A DNA stretch of 64,000 nucleotides from Cepaea nemoralis (taxonomy: Eukaryota > Mollusca > Gastropoda > Stylommatophora > Helicidae). The stretch is from assembly GCA_014155875.1 (NCBI GenBank), contig JACEFZ010027760.1, forward strand, positions 2,501 through 66,500. Reading direction: 5' to 3'. Shown in pieces: positions 13,844-25,442 of the stretch; the stretch's first letter is position 1; each line of letters starts with the position of its first letter. A program made the position numbers and the translations under genes. Below the pieces are notes generated by a model, which saw nothing but the letters and a program-made list of their open reading frames with translations, ran no database searches and had not been told where the DNA came from.

Positions 13844-14052
13844 TTGGAAGACCTCGCTATACGTCGCTTCGGTTTACGTCGTTTTGCTATAACGTCGTTG
13901 CCACAATGTATCATATCTTCACTTTACGTCGCTACGTTCCGCCATAACGTAATTACCTGTGTAAACACGTGTATACTGTTTCACTATACGTCGTTTCACT
14001 TATAGTCGCGTTTTCCAAGAACGTAACTCCGACCTTAACCGGGGCCTTCCAG
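13844..14052. mobile_element. pogo/Tigger-like MITE (209 bp)
   Basis: The left end TTGGAAGACCTCGCTATACG and the right end (reverse complement CTGGAAGGCCCCGGTTAAGG) form imperfect TIRs. TA dinucleotides flank it (13842-13843 and 14053-14054), the target choice of Tc1/mariner/pogo elements. Internal repeats of TATACGTCGTTT and ATAACGTCGTT, and the AAGAACGTAACTCCGACC end, resemble termini of Tigger-type elements. No transposase is present, so the copy is non-autonomous. Confidence 0.72.
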
Positions 14053-14103
14053 TAATCTGTCCATGTTACATGCACATAAAAAAAAACACTGTAATATGAA
14101 TGC

Positions 14104-14290
14104 CGAGAGAGAGGGAGAGAGAGAGAGAAAGAGAGAGAGGGGGAGAGAGGGGGAGAGAGATAAAGCGATAGAGAGATCGCGACAGACAGACAGACAGACA
14201 GACAGATAGACAGACAGATATACACACACACATATATACACACAAACATAAACACAAACACACGCACAAACACAGACATACATGTATATA
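14104..14290. repeat. GA, GACA and CA arrays
   Basis: GAGAGAGGG variants give way to CAGACAGACAGA and then ACACACATATA, ending at the 5' truncation point of the next CRL copy. Confidence 0.93.
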
Positions 14291-14296
14291 TGCAAA

Positions 14297-15935
<1,639 letters not shown>

Positions 15936-15944
15936 ATATCCCCA

Positions 15945-16200
15945 TTGAGTTGAGTTGAGTTGAGTTAAGAACCGACATCACTGCACTCAGGACATTCCCA
16001 TAGTGCTCGTTCAACAGCCAGCGAAGAGTCATAGTACTAATCGTTCCCGCCGCTATCTGATTAAAAGTTCTCCTTGTCTTCCCTCTCAGTTCTGAGATTC
16101 TTCCAGAACCCCTGCCGATCCCCAGCAATCTCATTCTTTCCACATATGATTTCTCACTCTGTTCCTCCCCCTTCTCCACCTAGTCCGACAAGCGCACAAC
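15945..16200 (-). mobile_element. RH-C LINE 3' end fragment
   Basis: On the minus strand the fragment matches the RH-C C-terminus at 29950-30058 and 52262-52400 (GKTRRTFNQIAAGTIS, then a degraded LRWLLNEHYGNV). The tail is (TCAAC)n, seen as GAGTTGAGTTGAGTTGAG at 15945-15965, unlike the (TCAA)n of the other copies. Frame is disrupted, and the 5' side ends near a poly-C tract. Confidence 0.75.
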
Positions 16201-16207
16201 CACCGCC

Positions 16208-16255
<48 letters not shown>
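16208..16255. repeat. Poly-C tract
   Basis: A run of roughly 48 C. Its true length is uncertain because long homopolymers are error-prone. Confidence 0.95.
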
Positions 16256-16454
16256 TTTGCCCATAGGCAAGATACCACCAAGAGGTGCATTCCCTGCTAG
16301 CCTATCAGCATATCCCCATTAATATATAAAGGAAATCATACACATACAATCCTTCCTATAGACACATAATCGACACATACACACTTTACACACGCAAATA
16401 CACAAATACTCACACAGTCATACAACCACACAGTCATCACATATACACACGCAC
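16256..16454. other. Unassigned, CA-rich
   Basis: AT/CA-rich DNA with no recognised feature. Confidence 0.4.
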
Positions 16455-16466
16455 TTCCCTGCAGAG

Positions 16467-16539
<73 letters not shown>

Positions 16540-16774
16540 TGCGAGATCTAACGCGAGAGTGAGTGGGAGAGTGAGTGGGAGAGTGAGTGGGAGAGTGAGT
16601 GGGAGAGTGAGTGGGAGAGAGCGAGTTGGAGAGAGAGAGTGGGAGAGAGCGTGGGAGAGAGAGTGTTAGAGAGAGTGGAAGAGAGAGAGTGGAAGAGAGA
16701 AAATGGGAGAGAGAGTGGTAGAGTGAGTGTGAGAAACAGAGTGGGAGAGAGAAAGAGAGTAAGACAGAGAGAGT

Positions 16775-16818
<44 letters not shown>

Positions 16819-17214
16819 GAGACAGTGGAGAGAGTTGGAAAGAGAGTGGAGGAAAGAGTGGGAGATAGAGAGTTCGAGAGAGTGATTGACAGGGAGAGGG
16901 AGAGGGAGTAGGAGAGGGAGTGGAAGAGAGAGAGTGTGTGTGTGAGAGAGAAAGTAGGAGATAAAGTATGAAAGACGGTGCGAGAGAGAGTTGGAGAGGG
17001 ATAGGGAGTGAGAGAGAGAGAGTGGAAGAGAGAGAGAGTGTGTGTGAGAAAGAAAGTAGGAGAGAAAGTATGAAAGACAGTGGGGGAGAGAGTGAGAGAG
17101 AGACTGGAAGAGACAGTGGGAGAGAGAGTGGGAGAGAATGGGAGGGAGAGAGTAGGGGAGAGAGTGGGGAGAGAGTGGGAGAGAGACAGTGCGAGAGAGA
17201 GAGTTGGGATAGAC
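16455..17214. repeat. GA-rich minisatellite, left half of a split array
   Basis: It begins as (GA)n (16468-16535), then a 12-bp unit GAGAGTGAGTGG repeats about five times (16555-16620), followed by looser GAGAGTGGGAGA variants. It stops at the (GAAC)n tail of the CRL at 17215. The same kind of array resumes at 24695 on the other side of that CRL. Confidence 0.95.
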
Positions 17215-17448
17215 GAACGAATGAACGAACGAACAAACTTTATTTTCAAAGGGTTAAGAATTGGGCACGCAGGCCCGTCTAACATTCTGCCCTTCTATCA
17301 CTCTCTTCCATACATTATTTCATTCACACATCATTCAAGGCTAACAGAGAACAGCAACAATATAAAAGTTATGCATTATAAAGGCATGGGCAAAATGCGA
17401 ACATCAAAACTACACGAAACAGTTAGTTAGTTAGTCGGCAGATCATCC

Positions 17449-18800
17449 TCATTGCACATCGAACCATTCAGTCCATAAGTGCTCGGATCCCCTCCTCAGC
17501 AAATCCCACAACGTGTAGCGGCTAACGACGCCAGTTCTGTGTTGGTTTATCAATCTTCTTTGGCTTCCTGCGTAGTGTTCTTGTTTGGCCACCCCTCTTT
17601 TAATTTGCTGCTCTCGCAGTCTGGCCATTGTTGTAGATTCACAGTCATCACTTGGTTCTTGCAAAAGTCTCACTTCTCGTAGAGCATTCAGAATGTCAGC
17701 CTGGTCCATGGCGCGTCCGCCCTCCACAGTAGCCTCACCTGCGAGCTTGTCAGCCCGCTCATTTTCTTGTACTCCCGCATGCCCTGGCACGAAGATGAAA
17801 CTAATCTTTGCCAGTCGAGACCGCTCCAGAGGCAGCAACCATTCTCTTCGGATCGACCCCTCCTCTATCCTCTTGATCATGTTCATTGAGTCGCTAAGGA
17901 AACAAGCCCTAGTGAATGTCTGTGTCTCGAGCCATGTTATTGCTTTACTTACTGCCATGACTTCCATGGTCAGGCTACTTGTGGTTTCAGTGAAAGCACC
18001 AGAGTCCTCCTTCACAATTCTCCCTCCGGCCCGAGCTGTAAAGGCCCATGAGCTTCTCACATGTCGGACGACCGACCCATCTGTGTAGATGACCGCGTCA
18101 CCGTCTAGCGAATTCTCGAAGATCAACGCTTGTACTTCAGCCTCAACAGCTGCCGGATTTTCTTGTCTGCATTTTCTATCTAGTTGGATGCAAACTGAAA
18201 AGGATGTGCAGAAGTCTGTTGGCACTTGCACCCACTCCTCGCCAGGTTCTAAGTCCTCAAGTGAACACACCTGTTGAAGAATGTCTTCGGCTTGACCCAT
18301 CCACGACCGTCCTCTTTTTAACCTGCTGCCCTTCACCTTCCTAATTTCACTATGCAGTGGATGTTGTGTGTTTGTGTTAATTCTGAGGTAGGCGCGTACC
18401 CTGCAACCTTGTATTCTCTCTTCAATGGTTGGAAAATCAAGAAGGTAGCGCATCGCCCTGCATGCTGTATCTCTTGTACATCCAAGAATAATGCGCATAG
18501 CTTCATTCTGTATCCTTTCCATCCTTTCTATCTGCTTATGGCTGAGAGTCAGGATTGCCATTGCATACTCCAAAACAGACATGACCAGCCCCTCGTACAG
18601 AAGACATAGATGGCGCTGCTCACAGTTTGCTGCCGCCATCACCCGCATCGCTGTCAAACCCCGCTTGGCCTTTGTTATCACCTGGTCTATGTGCACATTA
18701 TAAGCAAGGCTTCGATCAAACCGTATCCCCAGGTAATTCATTGCCTGCGTTCTTTCCACCGCCTCTGAACACAGCATTACAGTTGGTGTTGGAGTGTTGA
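17449..18800 (-). pseudogene. RH-A ORF, C-terminal part: RT end and RNase H
   Basis: The reading frame enters from RH-B sequence at 18870, but genuine RH-A coding begins at about 18800 (NTPTPTVMLCSEAVERTQAM). It holds the RT thumb-like region (ITKAKRGLTAMRVMAAANCE; NEAMRIILGCTRDT) and an RNase H domain with all four acidic positions: IYTDGS, TMEVMAV, LSDSMNM and GHAGVQENERADKLAG. The end is HRTGVVSRYTLWDLL...EHLWTEWFDVQ, where the CPEC of relatives is lost. It is separated from its RT by the RH-B insertion and cannot be translated as one protein. Confidence 0.87.
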
Positions 18801-21513
18801 GCCACCATGGTGGAATGGAGAGGTCGAGAAGGTGTGGCTGGGAAAGAGGCAGGCTGTCAAAGACTGGCAAAAGGCCAGAAAGGCTAACATGCCACAGGTT
18901 GAGTTGGCGAACCTGAAGACTGAGGTCGTTAGGACGACGACTTTATTCAAATCCTGCGCCAAACAGGCCAAGGCCGACAAATGGGACGAGTTCTGCAGGA
19001 AGGTGTGCTCCGAGCAATCTCTTACGACATTCTGGCGCCTCCACAAGAGCATGAACGGTGCTGCACAACGTAGGGGTATACCAGACTTTCAAGGCACAGA
19101 CCTCGCATGGAAAAAGTCGGATGCGGATAAAGGTAAGGCCCTTCTTGCACGCTACATAGAACAGACTGACCAGAAAGACAAGCCCGCCAGACATAGGACC
19201 ACAACAACACTCTCTCAGTTGTGCGAGGGGGTCGGGACAGACGAAGAATGGACAATCACAGTTGACATATTGCGTGCAATGCTCAAGAAATCACCTAACA
19301 CCGCCCCAGGCCCAGACGGCATCCGATATGGTGACCTAATGGTGATATCAGATGATGACATGGAAGAACTGGCCAGAGAATTCAACACCAGTATCCAGAG
19401 GGGTCAGGTCAAAGAAGAATGGCTACTCAGCTACTTGCTGCCGCTGCCAAAACCGAACAAAGACCACTCCAAGATAAGCGGCTACAGAATCATTACGATG
19501 CAGAATACTGTTGGCAAGCTACTGGAGAAAATTGTAGCACACAGACTTGCTTGGGACTTGGAACAGCTCGGCTGCTTCCCGCCCACACTTGGAGGATACA
19601 GACGCAACAAAGAGTCATGGCTGAATGTGGCGGTCTTTGCTCAAGATGTTTACGAAGGATTTCAGGTCAGAGAAGAGACATGTGCGGCCGCCATAGACTT
19701 AGAGGACGCATATAACAGAGTATCTTTCGAGCACTTGATGCAAACCCTCCTCAGACTGAATGTGCACCCTCACCTTGTACGATGGATAGCTGCAGTTCTA
19801 CTCCAAAGGAAGGTGGTGCTAAGATGCGGGAGTTGGTCTTCTGAGCCGATAACGATATGTCCAGGATTGCCACAGGGTTCACCACTGTCACCAGTACTAT
19901 TCAACGTGTATACGGTGCCGATCACTGAACAACAGCTGGATGGGAGGGGTAGGACTCTATCATTCGTTGACGACATCCTCGTGTATCGACAGGGTCGAGA
20001 TAGACAGGCGGTTGCCAACTATATGCAGGGCGAACTAGATCGAATTTCCTCATGGTGTGCTGATGCCGATGCCCTTGTCAACCCTGCAAAGGCAACGGTT
20101 ACATGGTTCTCACTAAACAACCATATTGTGAAAACAGACCTGCCGGCAGTAAGAATGGATGGGAGCATTCTGAGTAGAACCCAGTCAATGACATATCTTG
20201 GCGTGAGGCTTGATCGTAGCCTGTCCTTCAAAGATCATGTCGACTATGTCATAACGAAGGCTCGAAAAGGTTTGGCAGCAATGAGAGTCATGGCGACTGC
20301 CAATATCGAGCAAAGACTGCTATTACTTCTGTTCCAAGGACTTGTGCTTTCACGCATCGAGTATGCCCTGGCCATCCTCACTGTCAGCCCTACACAGATT
20401 GGAAGACTTGAAAAGGTACAAAACGAAGCCATGCGCATCATTTTGGGCTGCACGAGAGACACCAGCTGTGTAGCAATGAGATACCTCCTTGACTTCCCGA
20501 CAATGGAACACAGGATCAAGATCTGGAGAGCTCGTGCATACTTAAAAATAAGTGCAGATGAGCAGCACCCTCTGCATGACGCTGTATTCAGAGAAAAGGG
20601 TGACAGGCTAAAGAGGGGCAAATCATGGATGGGTCGGGCGGAAGATGTCGTCGGACAGGTCTGCAGTCTTACCAGTATCAACCCCGGCAAGGAATGGGTG
20701 CCGGTGCCTCCAGCTTTTAAGTGTACCTTCTCCTGCATTATCACACTCGACAGACGGTGCAGAGAGCAGAACCCTGCCGCTGTCAATGCAGAGGTTAACG
20801 CGCTCATCTATGATCACTCAGATAGCCCCGAAGTGCTCATCTATACAGATGGATCTGTTGTAAAGCAGCAGAGAAGTGCGTGGGCATTTACAGCCCGTTC
20901 AGCGGGCCGAACCGTTCAAGAATCCAGTGGTGCCCACTCTATGACCACGAGCAGCATGACGATGGAGGTGATGGCAGTTACACAGGCTTTCATATGGCTG
21001 GAATCACAGCATTATACCAACGTGTGTGTACTAAGTGATTCAATGAGCATGATTCAGAAGGTCGAAGCTGGATCTGTACGTAGACAGTGGACTGAGTCGC
21101 TGCGGAAGTCTGTTGTCCGCAAAGTCACCTTCATCTTCGTCCCGGGACATGCGGGAGTCGAGGGAAATGAACGAGCTGATAAATTGGCTGGCTCTGCACC
21201 CCCTGTAGATGGCCAGCCCATGGATCGTGCCGATGTCATTAACGCCCTTAAAGATATGGCGAGAACAGAGGATTTTGACGCCAGTGATTCCACATCGCTC
21301 TCCAGGATGAAAGACCTGGGAGTAAGAATCGGCACAGCCAGACGCGAGAGGTACATCGGGAAAACAAAGCGCCTCGTCAACCAACACAGAACTGGCACTA
21401 TTAGCCACCGGACGCTGATGCATATGCTGGGGGGAGGATCTGAGCACCTATGGACATGTCCGGAGTGCAACGAAGATACCCCAACTGATAACTGATAACT
21501 GATAACTGATAAC
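18801..21513 (+). mobile_element. RH-B LINE inserted in RH-A
   Basis: The insertion interrupts the RH-A sequence between the codons for NNHIV and NTPTPT. The uninterrupted RH-A copy near 27950-27990 shows the join. RH-B is 5' truncated at the linker before RT (it starts PPWWNGEVEKVW) and ends in four ACTGATA units (21484-21513). It is opposite in orientation to RH-A. A clear TSD could not be set because the tail unit overlaps the junction. Confidence 0.87.
18802..21495 (+). CDS. RH-B reverse transcriptase and RNase H ORF, open but 5' truncated
   Basis: The frame is open from the truncation point (18802). Counting residues from 18832: RT spans about 150-440 with AIDLEDAYNRV (about 288), GLPQGSPLSPVLFN (about 345) and a catalytic SFVDDILVY (about 378), where relatives have YADD. 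RNase H spans about 667-800, with IYTDGS, TMEVMAV, LSDSMSM and PGHAGVEGNERADKLA. A C-terminal HRTG...EHLWTCPEC motif could bind metal. The endonuclease is missing, so the copy is not autonomous even though the frame is intact. The stop codon lies in the tail repeat. There is no reason to think a host uses it, but the absence of stops suggests a recent insertion. Confidence 0.9.
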   Translation, partial: PPWWNGEVEKVWLGKRQAVKDWQKARKANMPQVELANLKTEVVRTTTLFKSCAKQAKADKWDEFCRKVCSEQSLTTFWRLHKSMNGAAQRRGIPDFQGTDLAWKKSDADKGKALLARYIEQTDQKDKPARHRTTTTLSQLCEGVGTDEEWTITVDILRAMLKKSPNTAPGPDGIRYGDLMVISDDDMEELAREFNTSIQRGQVKEEWLLSYLLPLPKPNKDHSKISGYRIITMQNTVGKLLEKIVAHRLAWDLEQLGCFPPTLGGYRRNKESWLNVAVFAQDVYEGFQVREETCAAAIDLEDAYNRVSFEHLMQTLLRLNVHPHLVRWIAAVLLQRKVVLRCGSWSSEPITICPGLPQGSPLSPVLFNVYTVPITEQQLDGRGRTLSFVDDILVYRQGRDRQAVANYMQGELDRISSWCADADALVNPAKATVTWFSLNNHIVKTDLPAVRMDGSILSRTQSMTYLGVRLDRSLSFKDHVDYVITKARKGLAAMRVMATANIEQRLLLLLFQGLVLSRIEYALAILTVSPTQIGRLEKVQNEAMRIILGCTRDTSCVAMRYLLDFPTMEHRIKIWRARAYLKISADEQHPLHDAVFREKGDRLKRGKSWMGRAEDVVGQVCSLTSINPGKEWVPVPPAFKCTFSCIITLDRRCREQNPAAVNAEVNALIYDHSDSPEVLIYTDGSVVKQQRSAWAFTARSAGRTVQESSGAHSMTTSSMTMEVMAVTQAFIWLESQHYTNVCVLSDSMSMIQKVEAGSVRRQWTESLRKSVVRKVTFIFVPGHAGVEGNERADKLAGSAPPVDGQPMDRADVINALKDMARTEDFDASDSTSLSRMKDLGVRIGTARRERYIGKTKRLVNQHRTGTISHRTLMHMLGGGSEHLWTCPECNEDTPTDN

Positions 21514-22980
21514 AATATGATTATTCAACGAGAACCAAGTCACTGTTGCCTTTGTTTGGTTGACCATTGCCCCAGCTTCATCACACCAAGTACTTATGCG
21601 ATTGAGTTCGGTTTGTAGTTCCACATCAACCTCCTCTCTATCCTTACCCTGACGATACACTAAAACATCATCGGCATATGACAATGTCCTGCCAGGTCCA
21701 GTGATCTGCTCACTGGTGATTCTCACTGTGTAGGCGTTGAACAGTACCGGAGATAATGGTGATCCCTGTGGTAGGCCAGGATATATTGTTGTTGGTTCCG
21801 AAGTCCAACTGCCACATCTAAAAACTACTTTCCGTTGGAAGAGGGCTGCAGCGATCCAACTAAGGAGGAATGGACTTACGTTTAGTTCGAGAAGCTGAAA
21901 CATTAAAAAATCCAGTGGTACTCTGTTGTATGCGTCCTCAAGATCAATCGCTGCAGCAACGGTTTCAGTGCCTGCGTGGAAACCTTCATAGACATCCTGG
22001 GCAAAGACTGCTGCATTGGTCCAGGTTTCTCTTTTTGGACGGTACCCACCCAGGGTAGGTGGGAAAACACCTTGCCTCTCTAGTTGGCTTGATATTTTCC
22101 TGGCAATTACCTTCTCCAGCAGCTTGCCTATTGTATTCTGCATGGTTATAATTCGATATCCCTGAATTTTGTTGTGGTCTTTGTCAGGCTTCGGCAAGGG
22201 AATCAGGTAGCTGTGTAACCATTCCTCCTTGATGCTAGCACTCCCTATACTGTTGTTGTACATGTCTGCTAGTTTCTCTAGCTCATTGTCGGTACACCTA
22301 TTTATGTCGTCGTATCTTATGCCATCAGGACCTGGAGCACTGTTTTTTGATCGTCGAAGCACAGCCTTGATTTCTTTCACTGTCACTGTGTCTTCATCCG
22401 AAGTGTTCTGGGCCTTGCATCTGTCTGAGGTGACCTCCTTGGCCAGATTTCGGCCTCCCATGTCTGTCTGGTTGCTCTGCTCAAGGTAGCGTTCAAAGAG
22501 GGCTTTGCCCTTGTCCTCGTCAGTCCTCTGCCAGATGAGGTCAGCACCTTGGAAGTCAGAAATGCTCTTATTCTTGACTACACCACTCATGCTTTTATGT
22601 AGTCGCCAGAACAATTTCAGTGACTTGTCTGTGCTTACTCTTTGACACACCTCTGCCCATTTTTCGCTTTTAACAACCTTGACCAGTTTTTTTAAATAGC
22701 TTACTTTTGTGTGCATCTCTCTTTCTAAGTGCAAGCAGGGACTAGGATGACCAGCTCTGTTCTTTTTGGCATTTTGCCATCTCCTTACAGCACTACGCTT
22801 ATCCACCCAAGCCTTCTCCACCTCAAAACTCCACCACGGTGGCTGCTCCCAGCTTTTTTTCCTGCCCTGAAACGTTCTGCGCTTGTCACTTCTTATTTTA
22901 CTCACCACATCTTGCCCTGTACTGTCATACTGGAACGTCTTTACCTTTAGCTTGTGCTGCCTGGTTCTCCCTTTCTTCAT
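21514..22980 (-). pseudogene. RH-A ORF, RT part, ended by the RH-B insertion
   Basis: About 490 codons are open: a linker (EQPPWWSFEVEKAWVDKR), FWRLHKSMSG, APGPDGIRYDDI, LPKPDKDHNKIQGYRIIT, AIDLEDAYNRVPLDFL, GLPQGSPLSPVLFN and an intact catalytic TLSYADDVLVYRQG. It stops within ATVTWFSLNNHIV, where the RH-B tail begins. Codons after that come from the tail repeat. The RT itself shows no internal stop, so the element was probably young when RH-B landed. Confidence 0.88.
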
Positions 22981-23834
22981 CAGTATGCTGCAAGGGTGGT
23001 GGTCGCTGCCATTGGTGTCCTAGGACACCCCATCTACACACTGTAGTGTGTGAAGGTGAAACTAGCGCCAGATCAATAGCACTGTGCTCATCGCCCGGAC
23101 GGCTTGCTGTCCTGGTGACACCGCCACTGGTGATACAAACCAGGTCGATGGTTTCCAGTGCAGTCTCGAGCTCCTCCCCCTGTGTATTGGAGGAAGTGTT
23201 TCCCCATGATCTGCCTTTAGCGTTGAAGTCACCACAGAAAATAACATTTCTCTCGTGGCCTAATATGCCACTTAAGCACTGCCACTTCTGGGCGTCCACA
23301 CTGGCATTGCGGGCATAAACATTAACCAACACGAATGGTATACTGGAATGAACTCTCAACGCCTGTATTTGTATATCGTCACTGTCCCAACTTGACATGT
23401 CTAGCTCTGACGCCACCATGCTGTCGCGAACGAGAATCGCCATTCCCTAGATGTCGTCTGTTGTAGAAACATTTGAAGCCGGCAATTTGGAGTAGCTGAT
23501 CGCCCAGTCTCGTCTCCTGGAGTGCTACAATGTCGTTCCTGTAAACTAGGGTTTCTAAAATAGAGCCCCGTTGTTTTACACTGGCACAGTTCCAATATAG
23601 AATACGGATATTCCTGAGTCCTAGACGGTGACACTTGAGTCTAAACCGCCTCAAACCACCACGCTTACCTTGCTTCTTTCTCCCTGCGCGGCTACCACGC
23701 CGCTTCGGTATGTTGACTGCTGACCGCTCGGAAGAACACACGTTGTTCCGCCATGTTGAAAATATGTAAACACAGACTGAGAAAACCACACACGCTGCTG
23801 AAAATTCACTCAAGGATGGCTTCGCTCGATGCAC
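22925..23834 (-). pseudogene. RH-A endonuclease region, two frameshifts
   Basis: An Arg/Lys-rich leader (RGSRAGRKKQGKRGG) precedes an AP-endonuclease-like domain: IRILYWNCASVKQRGSI, DIVALQETRLGD, then after a frameshift near 23440 VLVNVYARNAS, VIFCGDFNAKG and EHSAIDLALVSP. After a second shift near 23010, GSDHHPCSIL gives the terminal SDH motif. Key Asn, Glu, Asp/Asn and Asp-His positions remain visible. The enzyme would nick the target; this copy is inactive. The start at 23834 is the first Met of the frame and is uncertain. Confidence 0.82.
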
Positions 23835-23970
23835 GAACTCCGTAGCACCCGCGCAGATCTTGAGTAGAAACTCAGGGTTTTACATCCTGGCACACCAATT
23901 ACACGCAAGAGATGAATAAATCCATCCCCTACGCGAAAAAGTTAACGATCACAAAACAACACGACCGTCC

Positions 23971-23994
23971 GTCGCCATCTTGAAACCGGAAGTT
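23971..23994 (-). promoter_or_regulatory. RH-A 5'-terminal ETS-like and YY1-like motifs
   Basis: The element's first 30 bases contain TCAAGATGGCGAC (minus, 23971-23983), a close match to the YY1 consensus AAnATGGCGGC, at about +15. They also contain ACCGGAAGT (plus, about 23986-23994), an ETS/GABP core, at about +4. No TATA box is seen. By analogy with LINE 5' UTRs that carry YY1 sites, this may set the transcription start. Function is inferred. Confidence 0.5.
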
Positions 23995-24119
23995 CCGACA
24001 CGACACAGTAACATTAGATAATGGTCTGACACTGATTAGCCATGTGGAATATACTGGCCTACCAAAAGGGGACTGGCTGTTATACTAGGGTTTTGTTATT
24101 ATTATTATTATCACTATTA

Positions 24120-24694
24120 TTAAGGGGGAAGGTAATCCGTACTGAGATAGTGTTCGAGTAATTTGCGATTATATGAATAGGGATTGGTGATGTCTTTGAT
24201 TTCTTGAGGAAGATTGTTCCACAGCTGAGCTGCAGAGTACGTTAAGCTTGTTTTGTATAAGTCAATCCTAGGCTTCGGAATGTGTAATATATTTAAACGT
24301 TTACTGTGTCTAGCATTATATTTAAACAATGGCCAAAGGTAATTTGGGGCATTCCGATGCAGGATTTTGTGAATTAGTTTAGCTTTATTGAAAAGCAAGC
24401 GTTTGCGGAGTGGTAGTAACTGAAGGCGTTTATACAGGCTGGGATTGTCAGATAAATGTTTGCTATAAATTAGACTCATGGCCCGTTTCTGGAGTGAGTA
24501 AAGTCGCTTGGTGTTTGAATTAGAACAACCGTCCCATATTGTAGAGCAGTAGTCAAAGTGTGTCTGAATATGAGAAGTATAGAATAGTTTCCTTGTGTCC
24601 TCATCAAGGAAGTTTTCAATTTTGGCGAGTTGGTAGAACTTTTTCGCTGTTTGTTTAATGAGCGCTTGAACGTGGGAATTAATGGTTAGGTTTC
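24120..24694 (-). pseudogene. CRL ORF2 C-terminal fragment
   Basis: It encodes RNLTINSHVQALIKQTAKKF through RKLLEHYLSTDYLPP. The upstream part of the long open frame (24695-25508) is GA-array translation, not LINE. No RT catalytic residues remain. Confidence 0.9.
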
Positions 24695-25255
24695 TGAGCG
24701 AGTGGGAGAGTGGTAGAGAGTGTGGGGGAGTGATTGGGAGAGAGTGTGGGATAGAGAAAGTGGAAGAGAGAGTGGGACATAAAGTTGGACAGAGAGTAGT
24801 ACAGAGAGTAGGGGAGTGAGTGTGAGAATCAGAGTGGGAGAGAGTGGGAGAAAGAGAGCGGAGGAGAGATATAGTGAGAGATATTGGGACAGAGAGAGTG
24901 GGAGATAGAGAGTTGGACAGAGTGATTGAGAGATGCGGAGAGAGAGTGGGAGAGTCTAAAACAGAGACTGGGAGAGAGAAAATGGGAGAGAAAGTATGAA
25001 AGACAGTGCAAGATAGAGTGAAAGGGAGAGAGAGTGGAAGAGATAGTAGGATAGAGAGTGAGAGAGAGAATGGAAGAGAAAGGGGGAGAGAGTTGGAGAG
25101 AGAGTGGGAGAAAAAGAGTGGGAGAGAGTGGTAGAGAGTATGGGGGAGTGATTGCGAGTTAGGGCGCGTGAGCTGGAGAGCTTTCGAGAGAGTGGACGAG
25201 AGAGAGAGAGAGAGGGAGAGATAGCAGGGTAGATAGGCTGAATGGGAGAGAGAGT
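24695..25255. repeat. GA-rich minisatellite, right half of the split array
   Basis: GAGAGAGTGGGAGAG variants of the same style as 16455-17214. Together they are the array into which the CRL inserted. Confidence 0.92.
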
Positions 25256-25341
25256 TCTGTATGTATGTATGTATGTATGTATGTATGTATGTATGTATGT
25301 ATGTATGTATGTATGTATGTATGTATGCATGCATGCATGCA

Positions 25342-25381
<40 letters not shown>

Positions 25382-25409
25382 TCCGTGCGTGCGTGCGTGC
25401 GTGTATGTA

Positions 25410-25442
<33 letters not shown>

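Larger units (their letters stand above)
17423..23997 (-). mobile_element. RH-A LINE, probably full length, split by RH-B
   Basis: Read from 23997 on the minus strand: a 5' UTR of about 160 bp, an endonuclease region (23834-22980), RT (22980-21514), interruption by RH-B (18801-21513), the RT end and RNase H (18800-17449), about 15 bp of 3' UTR, and a (CTAA)n tail at 17423-17434. The tail and the TSD mark true ends. A second, 5'-truncated copy is at 26621-28014. No separate ORF1/gag is visible. RNase H plus AP-like endonuclease places it among I/R1-type LINEs in a broad sense (inference). Confidence 0.85.
17215..24694 (-). mobile_element. CRL LINE, minus strand, split by a 6.6-kb insertion
   Basis: The 3' tail (GAAC)n and distal 3' UTR lie at 17215-17422. 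The proximal 3' UTR and ORF2 C-terminus resume at 23998-24694. The intervening 17423-23997 is RH-A. The 11-bp sequences ACACGAAACAG (17412-17422) and ACACGACACAG (23998-24008) are the TSD, with one mismatch; the uninterrupted copy near 4222-4233 reads ACACGACGCAG once. The CRL is 5' truncated at 24694, where the GA-rich minisatellite resumes, so it had inserted into that array. Confidence 0.88.

Noticed and set aside
17479..18277. Plus-strand open frames opposite RH-A (for example 17585-18088)
   Set aside because: Antisense shadows of the RH-A RNase H coding region. The minus-strand frame carries the catalytic motifs.
18801..21513. RH-B as a domesticated host gene because its ORF is intact
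   Set aside because: Tail repeats, 5' truncation and location inside RH-A fit a recent insertion. Nothing suggests host selection.
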